Program-made: the position numbers and the translations under genes
The notes under the pieces: generated by a model
Database searches by the model: none
Seen by the model: only the letters and a program-made list of their open reading frames with translations
Told to the model about the DNA's origin: nothing
Shown here: piece by piece, positions 24,176-36,100 of the stretch
How the letters are laid out: every line of letters begins with the position of its first letter
Numbering within the stretch: position 1 is the first letter of the stretch
Assembly: GCF_016595245.1 (NCBI RefSeq)
Contig: NZ_JAENHM010000069.1
Coordinates: 63,633 to 127,632, forward strand
DNA length: 64,000 bases
Reading direction: 5' to 3'
From: Azospirillum endophyticum
GTDB lineage: Bacteria > Pseudomonadota > Alphaproteobacteria > Azospirillales > Azospirillaceae

Positions 24176-27100
24176 TCAGGCGGCCCGGCTGTCGGGCAGG
24201 ACGTGGCTGGCGAGCGCCGCCAGCAGGCCGGCGGCGTCGGCCGGGCCGCCATGGGCGCGGGCGACCTGACGGGCGAAGCCGGGGGAGGCCGGCATGATCT
24301 CGGCGCGGGTGTCCGCTCCGCGCTCCGCCGGCTGGCCGGCGCCGCCGGCCGGGATGCCACCACCATCCTGGGGAGCATCCTGGTTCTGTGGCGGCTGGCC
24401 CTGTTGCTCGCCCTGACCCTGTTCGCCCTGATCCTGCTGGCCTTGACCCTGGGTCCCGGGCTGTCCGGTCGCCGGGCCGCGACCCGGCACGGTGCCGGGA
24501 GCATTGCCCTGCTCCTGGCCAGCGCCCTGACCTCGGCCCTGGCCATTGTTGGGGCCGTTGTTCGGGCCATTGCCCTGCGTGCCGGTTTGGCCGGGAGTGC
24601 CCGTACCCGTGTTGGCGCCGGTCCCGATGCCGGCGTTGGTCGCTCCGGGTGTGCCGCCGGTGCCGAGGCCGGCACCCGGACCGCTGCCCAGGCCGCCCAG
24701 ACCGTTGCCGCCCAAGCCGCCGCCGAGGCTGCCACCCAGGGCAGCGCCCAGCCCGCCGCCGAGCCCGTTTCCTCCCAGCCCGCTGCCGGAGCTGCCGAAA
24801 CTGGACGAACTGCCGCCGCCGACGCTGTTCAGCGTCACCGAGCGGCCGGCGTCGGTGCTGGACGAGTTGCCGCCGACGCTGCCCAACGTCACCGAGCGGC
24901 CGGCGTCGGTGCTGGACGAACTGCCGCCGACGCTGCCCAGCGTCACCGATCGGCCGGCATCCGTGCTGGATGCGCTGCCGGTAAGGCCGTTGCTGCCGGA
25001 GCCGCCGCTGCCCGGCAGGCTCGGTCCGAACCCGCCGATGCCGAGGCCGCCCGGCAGGCCGTTGGAGGGCAGGCTGGGAGCGGACGAACCGCTGGAGGAC
25101 GGGCCGTTGGACGAGGATCCGCTCGCCGAACCGCCCGACAGCGACGGGCCGTTGCCGCTGCCGGTGACGGGCGTGGTGATCGCCGGCGTGTTGGTCGTGT
25201 TGATGGGCGACGTCGTGGCGCGGGCCACCGTTACCGTCACCGTCGCCGCGGCCGGAGCGTTGCCGGCGGCGTCGCGCGCTTCCACGGTGATCGACCGGCT
25301 GGTTGCCGTTCCGTCGAAGCTGGGGTCCGAGGCGCTCGACCGCAGGCTGATCGCCCGGATCGCCGCCTGGTAATCGGCCGCCGAGGCCGAGCCCGACAGC
25401 ACGATGCTGTTGCCGGTGCGGGTCGCCGTGATACCGGTGGGCAGCGCTCCGATCACCAGCTCGTCACCGCTGCGGGCATCGGTCAGGCTGATGGTCACCC
25501 GGTCCAGCGCCGAGGCATCCGACAGCGAGACGGCGGCGCCGACCGACACCGTGCCGCCGGCGCTCAGCGTCGCGCCGGAGCTGGCGAGGACCGTCGGGCT
25601 GCGGGTGTCGACCGTCCAGGTCAGGATGCCGGACTGGGCGGCATTGCCGGCAGTGTCGGTCACCATGGCGCGGACCCCGTGGGTGCCGTCGGCCAACGGG
25701 GTGGTGACCGTGAAGCTCCAGCGGCCGTCGGTGTCGGCCGTGGTCGTGCCGGCCGCGACGCCATCCAGGATGATGGTGACCGTGCTGTTGGGCTCGGCGG
25801 TGCCGGTGAAGGTCGGCGTGGTGTTGCTGGTGATGGCGTCGCTGCTGGAACTGCCGGTGTCGCTCGCCCCCGACAGTGTCGGCGCGTCCGGCGTTGTCGG
25901 TGCCGCGGTGTCGACCACCACCGTCAGCCCACCCGAGCTGGTGGAGACGTTGCCGGCCGGGTCGGTGGCCTTGACGGTGAGGGTGTGGGAGCCCGGCGCC
26001 AGCGGCGCGGCGGGGGTGATGGAATAGTTGCCGGCGCCGTCCGCCGTGGCGGTGCCCAGCACCGTGGTGCCGTTGGTGTCATACAGTGTCACTATGCTGT
26101 TGGGCTCGGCGGTGCCGGTGAAGGTCGGCGTGGTGTTGCTGGTGACGTTGTCGCTGTTGGAGCTGCCGGTGTCGCTGCCCGCCGTCATGTCCGGCGCGCT
26201 CGGCGCGTCCGGCGCCGTGGTATCGATCATCACCGCCAGCCTGCCCGAGACGGTGGATGCGTTGCCGGCCGCGTCGGTGGCCTTGACGGTGAGGGTGTGG
26301 AGACCCGGCGCCAGCGGCGCGGCGGGGGTGATGGAATAGTTGCCGGCGCCGTCCGCCGTGGCAGTGCCCAGCACCGTGGTGCCGTTGGTGTCGTACAGCG
26401 TCACCGTGCTGTTGGGCTCGGCGGTGCCGGTGAAGGTCGGGGTGGTGTTGCTGGTGACGTTGTCGCTGTTGGAGCTGCCGGTGTCGCTGCCCGCTGTCAT
26501 GTCCGGCGCGCTCGGCTCGTTCGGCGCCGTGGTGTCGATGACGATCGCCAGCCTGCCCGAGGTGGTGGAGACGTTGCCGGCCGCGTCGGTGGCCTTGACG
26601 CTGAGGGTGTGGGAGCCCGGCGCCAGCGGCGCGGCGGGGGTGATGGAATAGTTGCCGGCGCCGTCCGCCGTGGCGGTGCCCAGCACCGTGGTGCCGTCGG
26701 TGTCGTACAGCGTCACCGTGCTGTTCGAGTCGGCGATGCCGGTGAAGGTCGGGGTGGTGTTGCTGGTGACGTTGTCGCTGTTGGAACTGCCGGTGTCGCT
26801 GCCCGCCGTCATGTCCGGCGCGCCCGGCTCGTTCGGCGCCGTGGTGTCGATCATCACCGCCAGCCCACTCGAGGCGATGGAGACGTTGCCGGCTGCGTCA
26901 GCGGCCTTGACGGTGAGGGTGTGGAGACCCGGCGCCAGTGGCGTGGCGACGGTGACGGAATAGTTGCCCGAGCCGTCCGTCGTGCCGGTGCCCAGCACCG
27001 TGGTGCCGTTGGTGTCGTACAGCGTCACCGTGCTGTTGGGCTCGGCGGTGCCGGTGAAGGTCGGCGTGGTGTTGCTGGTGACGTTGTCGCTGTTGGAGCT

Positions 27101-30100
27101 GCCGGTGTCGCTGCCCGCCGTCATGTCCGGCGCGCCCGGCTCGTTCGGCACCGTGGTATCGATGACGATCGCCTTGTTGGCACCCAGCGAGGTCGCCGCC
27201 CCCGGCGCTGCCAGGGTCAGCACGGCGTTGTGACCGGCCGTGTCGGCGATCGTGCCGCCGCTCAGCGCCAGCGCGGTGGTGGAGACGTAGTCGAGGTCGG
27301 CCGAGGTGTCGCCGGCCTGCACCGTGTAGGTGAAGGTCAGCGTCCCGGTGCCCGAGCCGCCGGAATAGGTTGCCGTCCGCCCGTTGCCCAGCCCGAGCGC
27401 CAGCGTCGGCGTGCCGGTGACCGTCACCGCCTCCGACAGGTTTACCTGGATCGAGATGGTGCTGCCGGCCTTGTAGCTGCCGTCGGCGGTCGAGGAGGTG
27501 ACGCCCGTCACCGTCGGCGTCGTGGTGTCGATCACCACCTCCAGCGCGCCCGAGACGCTGGAGACGTTGCCGGCCGCGTCCCTGGCCTTGACGGTGAGGG
27601 TGTGGGAACCCGGCGTCAGCGCCGTGGTGGGAGTGACGGAATAGTTGCCCGAGCCGTCGGTCGTGGCGGTGCCCAGCACCGTGGTGCCGTCGGTGTCGTA
27701 CAGCGTCACCGTGCTGTTGGGCTCCGCCGTGCCGGTGAAGGTCGGCGTGGTGTTGCTGGTGACGTTGTCGGTGCTCGAGCTGCCGCTGTCGGTGCCCGTC
27801 GTCATGTCCGGAGCGCTCGGCGCGCCCGGCGCCGTGGTGTCGATGACGATCGCCTTGTTGGCGCCCAGCGAGTTCGCCGCCCCCGGCGCCGCCAGGGTCA
27901 GGAGGGCGGCCAGGCTGCTGGAGCTGTCGGCGATCGTGCCGCCGTTCAGCACCAGCGCGGTGGTGGAGGCGTAGTCGAGGTCGGTCGAAGTGTCGCCGGC
28001 CTGCACCGTGTAGGTGAAGGTCAGGGTGGTGCCGCCCGATCCGCTGGAATAGGTGGCGGTCCGCCCGGTGCCGAGCGCCAGGGTCGGCGTGCCGGTCACC
28101 GTCACCGCCCGGTTGAAGGTGACGGTGATCGAGATGGTGTCGCCGGCCTTGTAGCTGCCGTCGGCGGTCGTCGCCGACACCGAGGACACCGTCGGGTTCA
28201 CCACGGCGGTCAGCACCGCGTCGTTGCCGGTGCCGCCCACATAGCTGACGGTGTAGATGTCGCCGTTGCTGGTCATGTCGGTGCCTTCGGCGAAGGTGCC
28301 GAAGGTGCCGGACGTGCCGGCGATCGCATCGCTGCCGTCATTGTCGATGATCCGGTAGGCCGCCCCGTTGGTCAGCGTATAGCCGTTGACCCGGCTGAGG
28401 GTGAGGGGGCCGCCGTTCAGGCTGACGGTGCCGTTGACCACCACCTGGTCGTAATCGGTGCCGCCCACCCCGCCGCCGCCGCCGATCTCGGCCGCCAGCG
28501 TGCCGCTCAGCCGCAGGTTGCCGTTGATCGTCAGCGTGCCGATGCCGTTGTTGGTCCCGGCCAAGCCCGGCGCCAGGGTGGCGCCGTCGGCGATCGTCAC
28601 TTGGTTGGAACCGGAGGTGAAGATGCTGCCGGTGCCGCCCAGCGTCGCCCCCGACGCCACCGAGACCCCGCTGGTGCCGCCCAGCGCCCCGGTCACCAGC
28701 AGCGTGCCGGCCGATACCGTGGTCGATCCGGCGTAGGTGCTGGTGCCCGACAGGGTCAGCGTGCCGGTCCCGCTCTTGGTCAGGCCGTGGCTGCCACCGA
28801 TGGCGCCCGACAGGGTCACGGCGACGGCGCTGTCGATGGTGGCGCCGTTGACGCCGGTGTCGAAGTCGTTGTCGATGGTGCCCGCCCCGGTCACCGTCAG
28901 CGTGCCGCCGTTCAGCGTCACCGTGCCGCTGCCCAGGTTGGCGTCGCCGGTCACGCTCAGCGTGCCGCCGTCCCGCACCGTCATTTTGCCGGCGAAATTG
29001 GTGCTGTTGTTTCCCGACAGCGTCAGGGTGCCGGTGCCGTCGAGGTTCAACATGCCGGTGGTGGTGCCGGTGATGGTGCCGGAGAAGGTGGTGGAGCTGT
29101 TGTTCACCCCGGTGGTCAGCGTGTTGGCGCCCAGCGCGACCGTGCCGGCTCCGGCGAGCGAGCCGATGGTCTCGTCGTTCGACAGCGTCAGGGTGCCGTC
29201 GCTGGCGACCGACACCGCGGTGAGGTCGCCGATCGCCGAACCGCCCGACAGCGTCAGCCCGCCGGCCGACACGGTGGTCGACCCGGTGTAGGTGTTGGCC
29301 CCCGACAGGGTCAGGGTGCCGGCGCCGGTCTTGGTCAGGCCGCTGGCGTTGGTGGAGGAGATGATGCCGGAGAAGATCGTGGAGGTATTGTCGCCGCCGA
29401 CCGTCAGGCGGTAGCTCAGCACCACGTTGCCGGCTCCGGCCAGCGAACCGATGGTCTCGGTGCCGCTGCCCAGCGACAGGGTGGCGTTGCCCGCCACCGT
29501 CACCGCGCTGGTATCGCCGATCGCCGAACCGCCGGCCGCCGCCAGCGTACCCGTCGAGACCGTGACGGCGCCCGTGTGGGTGTTGGTGCCCGACAGGGTC
29601 AGGGTGCCGGCGCCCGACTTGGTCAGCGCCCCCGCCCCCGACAGCACGCCCGACAGCGTCGCGGCGGCCGAGTTGCTGATCGTCGACCCGGACGATACCG
29701 CGATGGCGTTGGCGATGGTGGTGGCGCCAGTGATCGACAGGGTGCCGCCCGACAGGGTCGTCGTGCCGGTCCCCAGGCTGGCGGCGTCGGCGATCGACAG
29801 CGTGCCGGACGACACCGTGATGCCGGTCATGCTGTTGGTCCCGCCCAGCACCAGCGCGCCGGTGCCGCCGTTCGCCACCGTCAGCGAGCCATTCGACACC
29901 GTGCCGCTCAAGGTCAGGCTCTCGGTGATGGTGTTGTTGACCGTCCGGGCCGTGCCGCCCAGATCCACGCTGCCGGTGAAGGTCAGCGCCGCCGAACCGG
30001 ACATCGTCATCGTGCCGCCCAGCACGAGGTTGTTGGCGATCGTCCGCGCGGTGGAGCCCGAGCCGCGCAGCTTGCCGCCGTTGACGGTCAGCGTCCCGGT

Positions 30101-33100
30101 TCCCACCGCGGCATCGCTGCCGAACTGCAGGATGCCGCTGCCGAGCGTCGTGCCGCCCGTGTAGCTGTTGGTCCCGGAAAGCCCCAGGACATTGCCGGCG
30201 TTGGTGCTGGCGATGCTCAGCCCGCCCACGCCGGAGACGGTGCCGCTCAGCGTGACCGAACCGGCCGAGACGTCGATGGTGCCGCCGCCGCTACCGAGCG
30301 TGACGCCGGTTCCGCTGCTGAAGACCGCCGTCGAGGCCAGCGTGCCGCCGTCCAGCGTCAGCGTCGTCTGGCCCAGGTTGGTGGACGCCCCCACCGCCAG
30401 GGTGCCCGCGGACACCGTGATCCCGCTGACACCGGAGCCGGAGCCGTTGTTGGTCCCGGACAGCGTCAGCGTCCCGCTGCCCGACTTGGTCAGCGTGCGG
30501 GTGTTGCCGGTGATGTTGCCGCTGATCGTGACGGCCGCGTCGGTCTGGACCTCCGCAGATCCGGTCAGGGCGACCGCGTTGTCGATGGTGGTCGCGCCCG
30601 TGACCTGCAGCTTGCTTCCGGCTGCCAGGGTGACCGCACCGGATCCCAGATTGCCGTCGGCGGCGATGCTGACCGTTCCCGCGGAAACCGTCAGAATCGA
30701 ATAGCTGTTGGACCCCGACAGGGTCAGCGTGCCGGCCCCCGTTTTGGTGAGGTTGCCGCTGCCGCCAATGACGCCCGACAGCGTGACCGCGACGGCGGTG
30801 TCGACCGTGCCGTCGTTGGTTCCCAGTGTTACGGCATTGTCGATCGTCCCCGCTCCGGTCACCGTCAGCGTGCCGCCGTTCAGCGTCACGGTGCCGCTGC
30901 CCAGGTTGGCGTCGCCGGCGACGCTCAGCGTGCCCTCCCGCACCGCCGTGGTGCCGCTGAAATTGGTGCTGTTGGTGCCCGACAGCGTCATCGTGCCGCT
31001 GCCCATCTTGATCAGGTCGCCGGCGCCGCTGAAGCTGCCGGAGAATTCGGTCGAGGCGCCGGAAGACCCGACGGTCAGCTCCTTGCCGGAAGCGACGGCC
31101 ACGGTACCGGCACCGGCCAGCGAGCCGATCTCCAGCGCAGCGGCGCCCACCGTCAGCGTCGCGCCGGTTCCCACCGACACCGCGCTGTTGGCGTTGATCG
31201 ATCCGTTGATCGTCAATCCGCCAGCGCCGACGGTGGTGGCGCCGCTGTAGCTGTTGGAGCCCGACAGGGTCAGCGTGCCGCTGCCCGTCTTGGTGAAGCC
31301 GCCTGATCCGCCGATCGCGCCCGCCATGGTGGCGTCGCTGCCATAGGTGGCGGTCAGGACGATGCCGGTGTCGATGGTGACGTCGGTGAAGGAGGTGCTG
31401 TTGCCGGTCACGGCACCGACGGTCTCGCTGGCGCTGACCCGGAACGCACCGGAGCCGCTGAGGGTGACGGAGCTGGAATCGCCGATCGCCGACCCGCCCG
31501 ATGCGGTCAGCGTGCCGGCCGAGATCGCCCAGTTGCCGGTATGGGTGTTGGTGGCGCCGAGCGTCAGGGTGCCGCCACCCTGCTTTTCGACCGCGTGCGA
31601 GCCTGAGACCACCCCCGACAACGTCACCGCGCTCGCGTTGGAGATGATCGCCGCATCGTCGTTGATGGCGATGGCGTTGGTGACCGTGGTGTTGGCGCCG
31701 GTGATCTTCAGCGTCGAGTTCAGGGTGACGGCGCCGCTGCCCAGATTGCCGGAGCCGGTCACCGAAAGGCCGTTCGTCCCGCTGACCGTGGTGCCGCCGG
31801 AATAGCTGTTGCTCCCGCTCAGCGTCAGTGCCGGACCGCCGGTCTTGGTCAGAGACCCGCTGCCGGTGATCGTGCCGGACAGGGTGGCGCCCGTGCCGTT
31901 GGTGAGGCTGACCGTGCCGCCCGACGCCCCCAGCGTAAGATCGTTGTCCACGGTGCCGCTGAGGCTGTTGAGGTTGAGCGTGCCGCCGTTCAGCGTGACC
32001 GTGCCGGTGCCCAGGTTGTTGTCGGAGCCGATCCGCAGGGTGCCCGCCGTCACGCTGACGGTGTTCAGCCCGGTGCCGCCGGTCGCCGTGTTGTTGGTGC
32101 CGCCGAGCACCAGCGTGCCGGCCCCGCTCTTGGTCAGGGCCGAGGCGACGGTGCCGTCGTCGGCCAGGGTGGAGTTGATGGTCAGCGTGTCGCCCGTGGC
32201 GACGCTGACGCCAAAGCTGTTGCCCAGCGTGAAGCCGTTGCCGGTGATGGTGATCGACCCGTTGTTGGTGTCGCTGTCCATCGCCAGGGTCACGCCGCTG
32301 CGCACCGTCAGGGTGCCGGGCAGCGTGATGGTGCCGCCCAGCGTACCGGCGAAGCGGATGGTGACGTTCCCCGACACGTTGTTGGCGAGGTTGATCGCCT
32401 CCTGCAGGTCCAGGCCGCCGCCGTCGGCCTTGTCGGCCGCATAGCTGCCGACCGGCGCGCTGCCGTCGATCGCGGTGACGTCGACCACCAGATCGTTTGT
32501 CACGCTGATGCTGAAGGTCTGCTCATAGGTGGCGGTGCCGTCGCTGACCTGCACGCGGACGGAATAGCTCTGCCCACCGGTCAGAGTGGCGGCGTCGTTC
32601 GCCCTCAGCGAGGTGCCGGAGATGTTGAACAGGGCGTTGTCGGTGGCGCCCATGCCGGCGACCAGCGTGTAGGTCAAGGTCTGGCCGGTGTCGGCATCGG
32701 TGGCCGACAGGGTGCCGACCACGCCGTTGGTGCCTTCGAAGATGCTGACCGCGCTGTTGGACAGCGCGAGGGCCGTCGGTGCGTCGTTGATCGAGGTGGC
32801 GGTGATCACCGTGTCGGTATTGGCGCTGCTGCTGCTCGTGCCGTCGCCGGCGGTCAGGCTGAAGGTGGTCTGCACCGTGCCGCCCGGCACCACCTGGTTG
32901 GCGGTGGGGGTGAAGACCAGCGCCCGCAGCAGGGTTTGCAGGTTGCCCGGCGTGGTGGCGGTCAGGGTGTAGCTGCCGGCCGTGCCGGTCAGCCCGCCGC
33001 CGGCGCTCGACAGCGTGCCGTTGGCCGCGGTGTAGGTGATGGTGACGGTGAAGCTGCCGGTGCTGTCGTCGGCATCGGCCACCGTCACGCTGGCGAAGGG

Positions 33101-36100
33101 CGTGGCGGTGGCGTTGTCGTCGACGGTGCCGGCGGTGGTGAAGGTGCCGCCCAGGGCCGGAGCCTGATTGACCGGTCCGGTCAGCACGATGTCGTTGCTG
33201 TTGCTGCCGGCGGCATAGCTGATGGTGACCGATCCGCTGTTCAGCGTGATCGCGGTGCCAGAGGCCAGCGAGGTGAAGGCGCCGGTGACCGCATCGCTGC
33301 CGTCGTTGGTGACGATGGCGAAGCTGTCGCCGCCGGCCGACTTGGTCGGCACATAGGCGCCGGCGACCGACAGGGTGGCGCTGCTGACATCGACCGTCCC
33401 GGTGACCGCCACCTGATCGTAGCTGCTGGAACTGGCCAGATCGACCGACAGGATGCCGCCGGACTGGATGGTCAGCCCGCCATTGATGGTCAGGGTGCCG
33501 ACGCCGCTGTTGGTGCCGGCGATGCCGGGTGCCAGCGTGGCGCCGGACAGCAGGGTGACCCCCCCGTTGATGATGCCGGTTCCTGCCAGCGTGGAACCGC
33601 TGCCGATGGTGACGCCGCCGGCCGCCGCGCCGTTCAGCGTGCCGGTGACGACCAGCGTGCCGCTGTTGGCGTTGACGCTGGTGGCGCCGCTGTAGTCGTT
33701 GCCGCCGCTCAGCGTCAGGGTGCCGGCACCGGTCTTGGCGAAGCCGCCGCTGCCGGTGATCTTGCTGGCGATGGTCAGCGTGTCGCTGGCGCCGTTGGTC
33801 AGTGTCAGGGTGGTGCCGGACGCGACGGTGATGGTGCTGCCGGTGATGGTCAGGCCGCTGGCAGCGTCGGCGTCGATGGTAACGTTCTCGCCGATCGCCA
33901 AGTCCGAACCCAGCGAGATGGTGCCATTGGCAAGCGCGCTGCCGAGCACGATGGTCTGGGTGCCGGTCTGCCCGGCGGCGATGGCGACCGCCTCGCGCAG
34001 GCCGACGCCGTCGGTCACGTCGACGGTGCCGCCGTCGCCGGTGCCGGTGACGTAGATGAAGTTGGTCGTCACCGTCACGTCGGCGGTGGTGGTGGCACCG
34101 TGGCCGTCGTTCAGGCTGAAGCGGATCGTCGCGTCGCCGGCCGGCGTGTCGTTGCGGTAGTTGATGCCGCTGAACAGGTTCGACACCATGGCCGTGGTCG
34201 CCGCGCTGTTCAGCGTGATCGTCAGCACGCCGTTGGTGTTGGTGTAGCTGGCGAAGCTATCTCCGGTGGCCTGGGTGTAGTAGCGCAGCGTTCCGCTGGT
34301 CGCGCCCGTCGGGGTGTCGACGAAATAGATGGTGCTGAACGCGAACACGTCCGCCGACCACGCGCCGCCGGTGGCGCGCTGCACGGTCAGGGAGCCGCCG
34401 CCCCAATTGGCGGCGTTGTTCTCCGCATCGGTGACGCTGGCGATCCCGGTGACGCCGCTGAAGGTGTCGAGGAACACGGTCCCGCCCACCCCACCCCAGC
34501 TTTTGGTGTCGCCGTTCAGGTCGCTGATGACCGGGGCGGCGTTGTTGCCCGACACGGTGATCCCGACGCCGGTCGAATCGGAGATGTCGCCGTAGACCGG
34601 GCCGTTCCAGTTGTCGGCCGAGGTGATCCTGTAGGTGGTGCCGCCCGTGGACGTGCCGCCGTTCTTGTCCAGCTTGGCGTTTAGGTTGGTCTTGTCCGTA
34701 CCCGTCAGCGTTACGGTGAAGCTGGTGGCGCTGGTGATCTCCACCGCACCGCTCAGGGTGACGGTTCCGCCCTGGCCGGTGACGGTCAGCTTCGACAGGT
34801 CGATATCGTTGCCGGGGCCCGGTTGGTGCACCAGGTTGGTGCCTGTCACCGTCAGCACGCCGGTCGTGGCGTCGTAGCTGACCGAACTGACCGTCGGCTT
34901 CTGCGTGTTGGACACGGTGATGCCGTTGCCGGTCAGGTCGGCGGCGGCCGACTGGGTGCTGTTCCAGTTGGCGGCGGCAGCCAGATTGTAAGTTGTGCTG
35001 TCCTGGGAGCTGGTGCTGTTCTTGTTCAGCAGCCCTTCCACATAGGTCTGGTCGGTCGCCCCCAGCGTGATGGTGAAGCCGTTGGAACTGGGGGCGGAGG
35101 TGACCGAGGAATTGGAGGTCAGCGTATAGGTGCTGCCGCCCTCGCCGGTCAGGGTGAGCTTGGTGACGTCGATGGTGGCGCCGTCGGTGATGTTGGTGCC
35201 GGTCACCACCAGCGTGTTGGTGTTGGCATCGTAGATGGCGGACGTGATGGCGGGGGCAGTGTCGATGACGATGGCCTTCGCCCCGCCCAGCGACGACCCG
35301 TTGCCGGTCGCCGGCAGGGTCAACGTCGCGTCGTTGCCGGTCGTGTCCTTGATCGTCCCGCCGTTCAGCGCCAGGGCGGAAGTGGACTGGTAATTCAGAT
35401 CGGACGAGGTGTCGCCGGCCTGGACCGTATAGGTGAAGGTCAGTGTGTTGGTGCCCGATCCGCCGACGTAGCTGATCGTCCGGTCGGTCGTTCCGGTTTC
35501 CAGCGTCAGCTGCGGCGTGCCGGTGACGGTCACGGCCTCGGAGAAGGTGACTTGGATCGAGATGGTGCTGCCGGTGCCGTAGGTGCCGTCGGTGGTGGAC
35601 GAGGTGACACCGCTGACCGTCGGCGCGACATCGTCGGTGACGGTCAGGCTGGCCGTGTCGGTGGCGGTGGAGAAGGCGGTGGCGGCTCCGTTCGTGGCCG
35701 TCGTCACCTTGCTTCCCGCCGTGCCCGTCGATCGATCCCAGGCGCGGAAGGTAATGGCACTGGACAGGGTGCCGCTGTACCCGCTGTTCGCCTTGAAGAA
35801 CAGGCGGCTGTCGGCGTCGGCCGCCAGCAGCAGGGCGCTGGTGTTCGACACGGTGCCGACCGCGGTCCAGGTCGTGCCGCCGTCGGTGGTGTAATACCAA
35901 GTGCCGGAGGTCGTGTCTGTCGCGGTGATCGCCATGCCGGGCGAATCGCCGTCGCCGTCGCTGAAGTTGGCGACACCCGTCGTGTTGACCAGGGTCGACA
36001 CCGGGGTGCCGGCGGCGCCGGTCGGCACGGCGGTGGAGGTGGACAGGGGCTGCGAGGTGAGGACGGGCGACTTGGTGGCGTCGAGCACCGGGGCGGCGGT

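Noticed and set aside
22086..24269. Plus-strand frame of about 727 codons opposite the TolC-like gene
   Set aside because: TolC, lipobox and SPOR features are on the minus strand; the plus frame is a His/Gln/Arg-rich shadow.
25720..27830. Regular repeats that could suggest a CRISPR array
   Set aside because: The unit is 312 bp, in frame, and encodes Ig-like domains; there are no short repeats with unique spacers or cas genes.
24017..31306. Plus-strand open frame of about 2400 codons opposite the giant gene
   Set aside because: It lies antisense to the recognisable repeats, has no domain pattern (Arg/Gly/Val-rich), and arises from the high GC and repeat structure of the minus-strand gene.
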